A DNA stretch of 64,000 nucleotides from Stereocaulon alpinum. Lineage: Eukaryota > Ascomycota > Lecanoromycetes > Lecanorales > Stereocaulaceae. Location: positions 248,001-312,000 of the forward strand of contig JAEUBA010000020.1 of the NCBI GenBank assembly GCA_018257865.1. The letters are read 5' to 3'. Of this stretch, positions 33,224-45,066 are shown piece by piece. The notes under the pieces are model-generated. The model was not told the origin of the DNA. It saw nothing but the letters and a program-made list of their open reading frames with translations, and did not search any database. Position 1 is the first letter of the stretch. The number at the start of each line of letters is the position of its first letter. The translations under genes and the position numbers were made by a program.

Positions 33224-34446
33224 TTACTTCCAGCACTCACAGTGCGGATAATGATAAGCTCCAAACGCACTGCCGAGAATCGCAACTGTAGCAAGCATGA
33301 ACGTGCCAAGAGCAAAGCCTCCGCCGAGATCGCTTCCCTTCTTGCTATATATGATGGAAAGGGTTGTTGAGAGAGCGAGGGCAAGGGCGAGAAGTATCAA
33401 GAGCTTGTGACACGTCTTCAGTAGAATATTTCGGCTGCTTCGCGTGACTAGTGATGTGCCTTGTTGCTGGGGAGCGAGAGACACCGAATGCGTTGATCCA
33501 GCTACAGAGGGGAAACCTGCAAGGTGGACCGAATGATTCGGCCCGATGCTTGGGGCTGTTTGGGGTTGTCGGGATCGTGCTAATTGGTCTGATACTTCAG
33601 CGCCAGATGTTGATGCGACGGCTTCGCTGTCTCCATTGTGCCTGTCAAAGAGACTCGAGTAATGATTGCGTTGGTTCCGCAAATCATCTCTCTCGATCTT
33701 CAAGCTCTCTATCTCCCTTGCCGCTGATTCGAGGTCTGCTTCTCTCTGACAGAGACGTTCCTCGAGTTCAATGTTTCGCTCAGAAAAATTAATGCAGTTA
33801 TGGCGGGCTTCTTCGAGCAGCGATGCAGAGCTTGCAACTTCTGACCGGAGGATCCCTACTTTTGATCTGCTGGATTCAAGCCTGAAACTCTGTTAGAACC
33901 TCGTATTCTAAGGCAGACATGTTGAACTCACTGAGTTACAACTTCCAACAACTCCGACAACTGTGCGAGAATCATCTGCATGCCAAAATGGATCCCTGGC
34001 AGTTCTTTACTGAAGCCATCGTCTATTGAGCAACAGCTGGCCCATTCGTACATTCGCGCTCGCAATACCGCGAATCCAACCACACTTGAGAGTTCCATTT
34101 CGAGCAGATATGGAGCACAACTTGTCCATTTAGTTGTTAGACGGGTCATGCAAGATGAAAGGTCATATTTGAGCAATTTCAAGGTACCTGGCAGCCCGTC
34201 TAGCTCGGGTTGCTTCAAATAATAGTTGCCTATTTCTAAAAATTGCAATCTCCTTGATACCGAAATTATATGCTTTTCAGCTTCGCACAAGACCGAATTC
34301 ACATATTTCCAAACATCGGAAGTCCCCAGTCTGAGGTCCTGTAGTTCAGGGTATAGCTCTCGCAAATATGCGTCTGAATCATTGCTGTCATTTAGCCTAG
34401 CATCCGGTAAAGCCAAAGTAGCTGCACCGTCTCTGTATGTAGCCAT
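33224..34446 (-). CDS. Uncharacterised coiled-coil protein with two C-terminal membrane segments
   Basis: Exons 34446-33932 and 33881-33224, intron 50 nt (GTGAGT donor, TTCTAACAG region, TTTCAG acceptor), 390 residues. The first 170 residues are helical, with several Cys (EWASCCSIDD). A coiled coil follows at about 175-245 (EERLCQREADLESAAREIESL), then a Ser/Gln-rich linker. Two hydrophobic segments lie near the end (LLILLALALALSTTLSIIY and GTFMLATVAILGSAFGAY), with a short tail HYPHCECWK. A GTGAGT in the last codons could donate to an alternative final exon. I do not recognise the family; the layout suggests a tail-anchored or hairpin membrane protein. Confidence 0.65.
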
Positions 34447-35268
34447 GATAAATTCAAGAATTGTAGGGGACTATCGATGATATGTAGATAATGGAAAGTA
34501 ATGCACAGCCTGACGGGCAAGCTTCCAGGCAGCAAGTTGAACTGTTGGGGCTCTGCTCCGGCTAAGCTCAGCTTAGAATAGCACCATGCAGCTTACCCCA
34601 CCCCGCCCTTCAACAGAGCGCTACATCGATATCGCGAGAGAATTGGGAAGCACATGCCTGAAAGGGATGGAGATACGTTTCAAGCATGATTGCAAAGGAA
34701 ATGGAGAATCTTTGGTCAGGGAGGTGTGGATCTGGTTCAAGTATCCTTACGGAGGTAAATCTCCGTACTTTCGAGAAGGCTATGAAACTGGCAGAGAGAA
34801 AATGAAGGCGAGATCACATGTGGAGTAAACGCGAAGGCTGTAAGTGTAGTATGTGCCACATCCTATTTGTACTCAGCTTGTGATTCACCGTTAGTGATTA
34901 TTGATTGGCCGAAGAGAATCTCTGAACCTTTGAACCGCTTTAGTTTCCCTGCTCGTTTGACTGGAGCCTGTCCCAATCCTTGAAGCATAGGGGAATAGTA
35001 ACGTGCATTAGCTCTCGAAACTAGGTACCGTTTCCATGATAGTACAGTGCATGCTCCACAATTGCCTCATCAAAGCTCTTGGTACACTGATGTATGGAAA
35101 AACAACCGACATTCATCACGGTGATCCCTCCATTGCCAAAGCGCCTAAGCAACTATGCCTCAAAATGAAATGCTGTCTCCAAATTTGTACAATGAAGCGA
35201 AGTCATACACATGTTCACCCGATCTTACTTGATCGTAGCCCCCGTATCCGTAGCAAGTTGGATTGAGC
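34447..35268. other. Intergenic, about 820 bp
   Basis: Upstream region of the coiled-coil gene and 3' flank of the demethylase gene. An 80-codon plus frame with ATG at 34586 is present but without splice or motif support. Confidence 0.45.
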
Positions 35269-38200
35269 TCAAAATCTGCCTCCTTCACGCATCTGAGGCA
35301 GCATCTCTCCACCACTCCCATTCATCTCGTACTTCAGCGGGCTGCCTTGGCCGCCACTGCCTCCAGAGCTGTAGCTACCCCAGCTCTGTCCGCCAGAGTG
35401 CTCATTTTGTGTACGAGCGGCGCTCTGCATGCCTTTGAAGAAGTTATCGAAGCCACCGTGTTGCGAATGCTGGGCTTCGCGCTGCATTTGCAGTTGAAAA
35501 TCTTGTGGAGATTGGAATTGTAACCCGCCCGGCGTCGCAAGACTCTGGTTGTTGGAGTAGTGAGATGAGTAGGCTGGAGAGGGGTTGTGGTAGGCCGAAT
35601 TGGCTGGCTGCTGATAGTTTTGCAGCGACTGGTACTGATGTGCAGGTGCTGTATGGTGAAGAAGTGCGCTTGACGCGTAAGAAGGTGAATAGTGGTTATA
35701 ATGCTGGAATGAATTGGCACTGGCATGGGGATTGTGGTAATGTGGAGGCGAGTGTGTGCGATAGGTTGATTGAGGCTGCTGAATAGCAGACATTGGGAGA
35801 TGTTGTGGATGTTGTGGTTGCGGGTGATGGCAATGCTGCTGGAGGCTGTTGCTGCGGCTGTGAGCATGACTCTGACTCTCGCTGCGAGTGTCTTCAGCCT
35901 GTTGCTGAGCTTGTTCTCGTGCCAACGTCTGTGCTTCTTCCTGAGCCTTGGCCCGGTCGTGAGTGAGCTGCAGATTGACTTGCTCTTGCTGGCTCGACGA
36001 CCGTTTCATCAAGTAGTCCTCACTGATGCTAGGACCTCTTGGTCTCATCTTAGGTGCAACGACTGGCACTGGTAGATATGCATCTGTGAAACCTCCTTCA
36101 GGTGCGTATGGTGACTGGTAAACACGAGGGCGAAGCTTTTCAGCATCGTGAAGATAAGCGTATGTCGGCTTGACCTTCAGATAAGAGACCTGCTTCATTT
36201 CTGGTTTTTGTGTCTCCGTCATGGCTTGTGGGAGGCAATCCACTCTTCGAGACAATTCAGCCGACGACGACCTGCTGAAGGGATTCTGACTAGTAGCAGA
36301 AGAATGGCTCAGTTGACGAGATGAAGCCATCATGTTAGCCACAGGAGCTTGCGGGCGTTGGTACGCTTCGGGCTTCGGTATTTGCTGCTGTTGATATCCA
36401 TAATGTTGATGCTGCTGGAATTGAGTTTGAGACTGTTGATGAGAGGACTGGGGTCGCTACGGAAAGTTAGTAAGCTTACTAGAGCTCTCATCGGATTTGA
36501 GTCCACTGACCTTGTATTCTGGCGTGCCTTGATAGTGTTGTGGCATTGGAGGCTTTCCGTACATCATGTTGGCTGTTGGCGCTGATGGTCCCATCTGTGC
36601 TTGGGGAGCTCGGTAGTTTTGATATAGATGACTTGTGCCCTGCATGTTCTGGTAGCGAGACTGATACGTGGGCATTGACGCTTCGTGCTGGAATTGACGT
36701 TGGTTTTTCAGAGCTAGCGGATCGACGTTAACGGGAGGCACTCTAGGCTTGTACTGGTAATCCATTAGAATTCGATCACGATCATTAATTGCGTATTTGC
36801 CATGGTATGGCCGCTCCTTCGTAGGTGACGAGTAGGTATAGGCGTTGGTCAGCGGCTTGGGTTGTTGAGTGACATGGTTCGCACCCGCAGCATTGATGGC
36901 ATTCTGGTTGAAAGGATGTGATGCTGGGTAAGATCTTCGTGGTACTGGAGGAGGGGCAGCCGTGATAGAAGCGATTCGTACACTCTCCAAGAAATTGGCA
37001 CTAGCATCGTTCTTTCGTACGGCCAAGTCGCCAGTGTATTGAGCCTTTGCCTCGGTGGAATATTTGCCAAGATAGAACCACAGCTTCCTAGGCTTCGATA
37101 AATCAACTTTGACCTGTTGAGGGTTGTGGAATGCTTTGCATGTGTCAAATTCCTCCCAGCGGAACAAAGTTGAATCGCAAAATAGTTCCTTGGGCTTTGG
37201 TCCTTCGTTGATTGCTGGGTCCTGCCCAGTAGTGCGAGACATTCGCGCAAGCTCCGCCGGCCAAGGTTTCGCATTCTCAGAAGGTATTGGCCGTTGAGAA
37301 TTGACCGGGTCAAAGACAAGTAGCCACTTATACTCAACCTCGACTTTGTCACTATCTCGCCATCAGGGTTGACACTACAAGTAAACATGAGACTTTGGAC
37401 ATACCCTTTTGGCAGGACTTCAATCAGGAGTGTCTCCTCACTCTTACGATTTTCTAGTACCACGCCAGCGAAGATATCGCCTTGGAGGTATTGCATCTGG
37501 ACAACTTCTCCTATTGGAAGCTTCGAAGCGGTCTTCCTAATCAGGGGAATTTCCTCAAGGGCGGCTCCGTCCACATACTTCCCTCTCCTGCCACGGTGGA
37601 TGCGACACCTGAAATCGTTCCCAATGTCCGTATATTCTGTACCATCTTCCCCATAAACCGGTATAACACCTCTGTCAACAAGCACCCCGGCTTGAGCAGC
37701 GCAGGTCGCGTGATAGGCTCGAGTACACTTCTTTTGAGAGCATTGGAAAACAGACCCTTTCTTGTTGCGGCAGTAATTGCACTTGAGCTCCAACCGAGCC
37801 CTGTCAATACCAGCGATATTGACAATGGTTTCGATTCCATTCTCTTTGACGATGTAGGTCTCGGGAGTGTAAATCGCACAACGTCGATGAGCTTGCTGGC
37901 CATTGTCTGTAGAAAGCAGTTCCTCGTACTTGCTGTCATTCGGACATAGAATGCAAGGCTCATATGCTGGTGCTTTGAGCTTGATGCGTAATTTCTTGAC
38001 TTTGGGCTTGGAGTCTTTTTCATTGGGGTCTCTCTTACGCTTGTGGCTTCGTTTCGGTTTCCCCTTGACACTTCCAGGAGGTGTAGGCAGATTTGAAGGC
38101 TCGTCGTCGTCCTCATCATCCTCCTCATCATCTGTTTCTTCGTAATATTCTGGTGTTGGCTCGCCCCTTAACTTGCGTTCTATCTCTCGGACATCTACCC

Positions 38201-39954
38201 AAACACTATCGGCTTCGCAGTTGCACTTCCGGGCAACTTTTCCATAATCCAGCCAAGCATCCGTAGCAAAGTTCACAGATTCAGCGCAATTATACCCAAG
38301 ATTGTAGCCAGAGTGGTAGCCATAAGGGAAAGTGATGACAAACTCCCCTTCGTGATGGACAAGGCGATTGACACGTATGTTGAACTGGGATTGGAGCAGA
38401 GACGGAGAGATTAAATAGGTCTTGTGGCGTAGGAACTGATCGCAGTTTTTGGCATCATTAGGCCAAATAGCTGTGAGACAATCAGCAAGACTCGACTCCG
38501 CCAGTGTAACATTGTACTTACTTCGCATAGCAGCTTCGAAACGCCTGGCGTCTTCCTGCGAAATGCTATACCACTGCTTGGGGGCTCCGAAATGAATATA
38601 GTTGATGCTGTAAAGATCCACATCCTCCAAGTGCCAGGCAAAAGAAGCTTTCCACATGCCAAGATACAGGTACGCGGTATTGACTCCCGGAACGTTCTGC
38701 CCTAGGACATCTAGCAGATTCTCCAGCTTTGCGACATTCCATTCCTTTGTAGTGTCGTCGAATAGGGAGCCCGGCATATCGGCACCATACATAGGATTGC
38801 TGAAGTTCAAGCTCTTCCAGTATGCAATTTCGAGCTCTTGAACACGTTCGGTAGTCCATTCATCCTGATTGTGTACACGGTAGTCGAAGTCTTTGAAGGC
38901 TTCCTCATCAACAACTTCCGCTTGATCTCGACGATTATGTTGTCTCCTTGATGAGACGGATTTTGCTTGGTCCGATTTCGGCTGACGTCCTTTAGGCTTC
39001 GGGGCTTCATCCCCACTCGGCTGCTCTTTCTTCAACTTTACGGGCTTCAGTGGTGGTGAAATGGGTGTGAGAGGGGTTTGGGCCCTGCTGCCTTCCGTCC
39101 CTTCTTCTGTCCCATCTTCGTGGTCTTGGACGATAGCTGGTAGCGGGCGGACTCGAGGACGGCCAGGACCTTTTTTTGTTGAGCCTCCGCTAGTCCCTGT
39201 AGTATTTCTGGTCCTGGTCGAAGGCGCTCTTGTAGGTTTTTCTTGATTGCGTCGACGCTCTCCGCGTTTCGCTGGGGGCTGATGACTGCTCTCTTCGCTC
39301 AAGTCTTTCCATTGTGGTAGGTTGTAGGATCGCTGTTTTTCTATATTCGCTTGCGTGTAGGTCCCATGGGTACCATGGAATTCCTGAGTGATAGGATTCT
39401 TGACTTTGATGGTCTTAACTTGTTCGTCAAGTGCGGGGAGGGAATTGCGCCTAAGCTTATCCATTAGTCGCAACCCTTGTACAATCCGCCGTCAGGGCCT
39501 GGCGTTGACCACTTACCACTCTTTGGGAGGGACAACTTTGACTATTCCCGACTTCATCCCATACTTATCAATCTTCTTTATAAATTCTGGAAAGCTTCGA
39601 AACTGGGCCATTGTCTGGACATCGTGTAAGCTACGTTGTGTATATGACACCCCTGATACTGGATCACCTGAGGCTCATTAGAATACTTACAGGTTTAAAC
39701 ACAGGCACTTTCCCGTCCTCATAGTAATGGTCTGGGACTATGTCCTCCTCCTCTATGGGTTCGCCTCTCGCTTCCATCGCAGGCTCTGGCTCCTCAGGCT
39801 CGAGATCAGAGAGCTCTGAGTCTGAGTCATCCTCTTTCTTATCAGTGTTCTCGCTGGTGGGAGGAGTAAGAGCTGGCTTGTCGTTCTGTTGTTCAATCTC
39901 CATCTTTATCTGACCAACCTCGCCCGGAGGAGACATGACCGCAGTCGGCATCAT
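35269..39954 (-). CDS. JmjN/JmjC-domain histone demethylase with PHD-type zinc region (KDM4/JMJD2-like)
   Basis: JmjC enzymes remove methyl groups from histone lysines using Fe(II) and 2-oxoglutarate. Six exons: 39954-39691, 39614-39517, 39450-38522, 38470-37405, 37351-36511, 36456-35269, giving 1461 residues. JmjN, about residues 82-122, reads VPVFKPTMAQFRSF..KIVKVVPP-like with EWRNSLPALDE. In JmjC, metal ligands are in FAWHLEDVDLYS (His, Glu) and YGYHSGYNLGYNCAE (distal His). FLRHKTYLISP and GAPKQWYS are typical of the KDM4 class. A Cys/His-rich extended PHD follows (CILCPND, CNYCRNKKGSVFQC, CTRAYHATC), then a Tudor-like strand set and a 450-residue Gln/His/Ser-rich tail. Introns of 51 and 53 nt inside JmjC and after LPKG are easy to miss. 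H3K9/H3K36 specificity is inferred from the class. Confidence 0.92.
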
Positions 39955-41223
39955 GATATATACTTAGACTCACAGCCTACGGCTGAGGTAGAAATGAATG
40001 ACAATTGGGATGGCGTTGTGTTAGTTGATCTAAGCGTAGTTGTCGAGTCGCCTGTCGCAGGCCGAGGAGGGGCAACGAACGGGCGTCACCGCCCTGGGAG
40101 CGAAGATGCCCACAGGTTGGCAAGTAGAAGTTTACAAGCAGTTGGGATATGATTTTATTCCCACAGTGCTTCGCTCGCACAGTGGACGAGCGGGTGATAG
40201 TTGATGTTGCGCAAGGGCATGATGTCGACTTTGAGATCAGGACTTGCTGCCAAGGTTCGCTAGTCCTATCGAAGGTAGTATATCGGTTAAATCTGCACGC
40301 AATCACGCTAACCCCACACGAACTTGTTTCCACAGCCAAAGGAGCCTCGGTGAATCTAATCAGATCATAGATTACCTATACTTAGAAGAGGTACATAAGG
40401 AGTAGGCCTTGACCAGAGATCCGTGGGAATGTCATTGTTGAGCTACTTGGGCTAGTGAGGTCTTCTACGGCCTAGAGTTTGTTGCACTTGGAAGATGTGT
40501 CTTCAGAGTACGCGTCTTCCTTTCTTTCACGACGCCTTCCGTTCATTTTTCGTTGTCTGGTATCTGTGAAGGTCTTCCAATATATTCCCGGAACAATATA
40601 GAATGCTTGTAGCTGCCGTGCGATTCTCGTAAAGCTTGTTGGCAGATGCCAAGATATTCCCTTGTGTATACATGAGCCATTCTTCACAACGACCACTATC
40701 TGCTATGGACTCGGTGATAATACCCTGCATGCTGGAGGCGTAGGATGAGGAATAACAAAAGGAACAGTGATGCACGGCTCAGATACCTGTGGGTACCTTG
40801 CATGAGACGTTTGATGATTCAGCGTTAGTTCCGGCCGACAGCCGCACAATGCACGAACCAGCGGGCTGTGGTCCCGTAAGCTTGGTCAACGTGATCCAAA
40901 CAAACAGGACCCTGAAACCTGTGGTCTCTGTCGACAGTCATACCCAATGGGTCGAAGCCCAAAGTGATCACACAGTAGTCGAGAAGAAAAGTTCGGAGTA
41001 AACCTATTATCTGGACGTAATGCTCCTTCCGCTATGCTCGCTCGAATATGATGGGCTATGTCCAAGCATAGGCAGCCATCATTGCAGAAATGCAACAATT
41101 CTTCGCTTTCTCAGCTTTTAAAAGTTCTTTTGTGATCATGAGATGATGGCCGCACATGCTCAGATTTCGGATGCGCGCAAAGACAAGTGATAGGGAGGCA
41201 GTGCGGGGTCAACTGGGACTTGC
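39955..41223. other. Upstream region of the demethylase gene, about 1.27 kb
   Basis: Both flanking genes are on the minus strand. Several 60-120 codon frames overlap each other on both strands, with GTG/TTG starts or no motif. No gene is called. Confidence 0.5.
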
Positions 41224-42855
41224 CTATTGGGCAGCATCGCCACGTCCACGATTGCCTCGGAATCCACCTCCTCGTCCGCGTCCTCCACGGCGCTCCCCAT
41301 CTCCTCCGCCACGATCGCCTCGATGACCCCCACGACCGCGTCCACCGCCTTCGCCGCGATCGCCCCTAAAACCACCGCGGCCTCGATTCCCGCCGCGATG
41401 CTCCCCTTGAGCGCCACCACGTCCACGACCGCCACGGTGATGTGACACTTCATGAAAGCCATCGCCTTCGTTAGTAGGTGGTGTCTGTATGTACGCAGGA
41501 GTGGGCATCGAAGAAGGAACGTCTTCAGCCCAGCTCTGAGTACCGGACATAGCTGCAGGAGTAGCTTTGTTGCCGGTGTCTGTCTCAGCAGGGTCACGCT
41601 GGGCAACCTCCATCCAATCAGCCTCGCCAGACGATTTCACATCCCAGTTGCTCCCTGCCGCTGCATTAGCTGCGCCCGCATCAATGTTGGACGCGTCTGG
41701 CACAGTGGGAGTGTCGACGTGGTGTGATGTACCATTTGTTGTAGGCTCTGTAGGGTCATCGAGTTCTGTGAGCCCAGCATGAGCAACAGTGGGGTCAGTC
41801 CCAACTGGTATCATGGATGGTTCTTCAGCGGCGGGAGGAGCAGGCTCTGATTGAGCGACCTCTTCTGCCCAGGCCTCTTCGGCAGCATAGGGAGCATACT
41901 CAAAAGCGAGGTCTCGAACTTGCTTGTCTGTCCACGCAGTCAGCTATAGCTCTGAAAGGTTCGGATGATATGCATCCGAGCAGAAGAGTAAACATACAGG
42001 CAAACTCTGAGGGGACTCCATCAATGGTTGGCACTATTTCCTCGCTTCCAGATACAAGATTCTCCATGGCCACAACCGCACTAGCCTCACCTCCGTAGAC
42101 CAGCAGCAAAGCGCCCTCGAAGGCTAGATTTTCCGCGGAAGATTCATTGCCACCTTGACGCTTCGCAGCAGCAGCTCTCAAAAATTTGCTAAGGACCAGC
42201 AGATCGTTCTTGGCTTTGTCCTTACACTTTCCTTCGGTCTCAGCCACCGCAGCATCTTTGACTTTTCGCAGCTCATCCTTGTGTGCTGATTCAAGAGCGG
42301 ATTTCTCTGTTAACAGCCGCTTTTGATAGTCTTCGTCGAATTGCTTGTACTGTGCAATTTGTTCTTCGAGTTGGTTAAGGGAGGCTTGTAATGAAGGCTT
42401 CTTCTGCGCTTGGGCTTTCTGGTCTTGGTTGATCTTGCGAGCGGCAAGGAGCTCGTCGAGTGTGGAACCGGAGTTCTCGGCGATAATCGAATCAACCTTT
42501 TGGGTAGCATTCTGTAGCAACGCTCAGTCGTCGCAGCTCCCGGTTTCAGAAGTGATCACTTACTAGCTTCTTCTTGATGTTGCGGATGTTTCTGAGGAAG
42601 GAGACGGGTCAGATATCGTAGCTTCACCACCATCACCAGACATGTGACATACTTGTAAAGCTCCTTCAAATATGGGCTCTCGTAGACTCCATCGGCGCCA
42701 TTTGAAGCTCCGTCAGTAGCTGTATGGCCGGCTGCTGCATCAGGCTCTGAAATTGCAGCCGATGGATGAGCTGGGGCTTCTGCTTTCGCCTTCTTCTTCT
42801 TGGCACTCTTAGATTCAGGCTGAGAGTGAGGCTGGGTATTTTGAATAGTAGACAT
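41224..42855 (-). CDS. RGG-tailed protein with a YAG7-like N-terminal region
   Basis: Exons 42855-42653, 42591-42564 (28 nt), 42511-41998, 41927-41224, giving 482 residues. The order is a Lys/Ala-rich start (ESKSAKKKKAKAEA), a conserved block YLKELYKNIRNIKKKLNAT..VDSIIAE..TLDELLAARKINQDQKAQ, a coiled coil (LEEQIAQYKQFDEDYQKRL), a helical region ending EFAYKQVRDLAFEYAPYAAEEAW, and a Gly/Arg-rich tail of RGG, RGRGG and GGFRG repeats. I associate the conserved block with the fungal YAG7-type family, but this is from memory. The architecture suggests an RNA- or ribosome-associated cytoplasmic protein. Intron 3's acceptor (GTGGACAG) was chosen because nearer ones give a stop. The ATG at 42855 is preferred to an upstream GTG. 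Confidence 0.75.
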
Positions 42856-45066
42856 TATGTTTGGGTAAGGGAGAGGGTCGAGGACTGGTTCTGGGTAAGG
42901 GAGCTGAGGAGGTCCAGGATATTTGTGCACAAAATGCCTGCTTTCAGCAGCAGGTTGAGGGGACTGCGAACGTGAGGAGGAATTTCTGAAGCTGGGATTA
43001 AACACTCCGCTTGAACTGGGAATATTCAGATTGGAATGGTGGTAGAGAAGTTGAGGATGTGACTAGAACGTGAGTTGGGGAGCCATTGCTTGTGAGGGTG
43101 TCGCCCATAGGGCTTAGCGCGATTTTTTGCCAAGGTTGCCCTCCGCAGCCTCTTCCGCATAAGAGATACGATGTACTTGCAAGATTCCGGATCGACAGTC
43201 GAAGCGGCTCGCAAGCGATATATCGAAACCACTGGCGGGCTTGTGCGTTGGGTGCTTCTGCTTAGACACGAATATGGGGTATATTGTGGAGGATTCGACA
43301 GTGACTGGGCGAGTGAAGCACCAATGAGCAGAGCATACGAGTACCAGAACTCGACCACTTCAATGCTTTTGTCCTTTGGAACAGTCACGAGAGTGACCTG
43401 CTCTATAAGAGGTGGCCATTCAACGTTTCTTTTCTAGCTGTCTCGTCCGCCACGTTGAACAGCTCTCTGGCTGACTCAACGGCATCTGACCGGACTTACC
43501 TGATGTCTTCGTCGTCCATGGTGCTCTTTGTGAAGAAATTTCACTTTTGGATATGCTGTGACGGAATATGTGTGGGATTGTTGATCCCCAGGTCCAAATG
43601 TACGTGCATTGTCATCGTGGAGATTTCTCTACAGCGACAGTTCGAAACCACCTATCAAAGGTAAATAGCCATCTTCAGCGGTTGTAGGATCGATTAGATT
43701 GATAAATGTACAGAGGCTTGCCGCATTTGACTCGAACGACTGCGATTTCTAAGAAGGCTTCCCATAATTCCTATCTTTAGGGAACGTGTCGTGGCTGCTA
43801 CTGACTCTTGGGTTGGTCCGGTCGAACATATGGATGCCTATGGATCTGAATTTCGAGGTCTTCTGAACGAGACATCTGAATAACCTATATTCTACTAATG
43901 GAAGCTAGGATGCCCAGGGTAGCCTTTCAAGGATCGTACCCCCAGGAATTTACACACTATTCCACACGATCTATCAAGGTTCTTAGTGCCTCCTGACGCT
44001 TTTCTACCGTAGCTGCTCACCCTAGCACCTTGAGAAAAGAATATTCTGCACGAATACTATCTAGCATGGAATCCTATGCAGATCGGAATATACGAGTAGG
44101 GAGATTGAGGTTTGCGTTGATAAGAATGGATGCATGGCTGTATACCTGTTCGAACATAGATCACACAGTAGCGAGAAAACCTCCATGGCCCACATAATAG
44201 TAGACTTAAAATTCCGGAACCAATAGCAAATCAAGAGTCGAATTACATACTCCTATGTTGCCATGTATTTGTGTGTACGTATCTGATCGAAGGTCACGTC
44301 GCTACAAAAAAGGGCACTCATACTCCGTACCCCCCGCGGAATTAGCCCCACCTTCCACGTGGGGGTAGATGACTGTGGTAGCACTTGACAATTACCCTTG
44401 GAGCCTCAACCAGCATGGTTGGCGGTGCCGAGTCAGCCTGCTCTGGCTGCCTTGTGAACATGCGAAACTCCCAGAGTCCCGAGATACGCATAGACGCTTT
44501 GGATAGCTACTCCAGGTGCCATCCTCTCGTCCGCGCAGGTACCGTTCTCGAAGTCTAAGGGCACGAAGAACTTCACCCTGACACTCCACTCTTGGAACGC
44601 CTTTCGTCCGGCGAGCGGGATTTCCAGCTCTCTAGCAGTACCAATCGTCACCCGGATACTCAGGCAAAGAGGTGGAGTGCATGAACACGGGCAGGTTCAA
44701 GGGTGTTTAACCTCAACAACTGACAGGCCGTGGCCATTGCGAACCCCTGGAGTATTGGCTTTGAAGAGTCATGAGGTATGTTGTCTTCGGACCCGTGCAT
44801 TCCCTTCTGTCCATGGAATCATGTGGAGCTGTCGGTGTTTATAACCATTCGCCTGCCCAGCCCAGTGTTTGTTCAACCCTCATTAATTCAGGCCCTCCCT
44901 AGCAATACTTCTACTATGCAATTCCATTCTTTCACACCTTAAGCTTGAACCCAAATGCCTTCATATTATCTCCAAGACTGCCACTATTTCTACCGCAGTG
45001 CCTTGAAACTTCTCTCCATACCCACTCTAATCTCTCCAACGTTCACTTGACTAAAGTCTTGTCATC
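42856..45066. other. Gene-poor stretch, 2.2 kb
   Basis: The longest gap without a firm gene. A possible short minus-strand gene (about 43120-43520) starts ATG GAC GAC GAA GAC and could continue after an intron, but its middle exon cannot be joined cleanly (see findings). The rest (43.7-45.0 kb) is stop-rich in all frames. The last 200 bp before 45067 are pyrimidine-rich like a fungal 5' leader. Confidence 0.45.

Noticed and set aside
34586..34828. 80-codon plus-strand ORF with ATG
   Set aside because: No homology recognised, no splice context, length near the background expectation for this sequence.
40149..40370. 73-codon plus-strand ORF upstream of the demethylase, briefly considered as an Sm-like protein
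   Set aside because: The similarity to Sm motifs was superficial and no exon structure supported it.
40789..41001. 70-codon plus-strand frame
   Set aside because: GTG start, no motif, opposite frame equally open.
41160..41606. 148-codon minus-strand frame with Ala/Val-rich sequence
   Set aside because: Alternative frame of the RGG-repeat exon; the Gly/Arg frame continues the conserved upstream exons.
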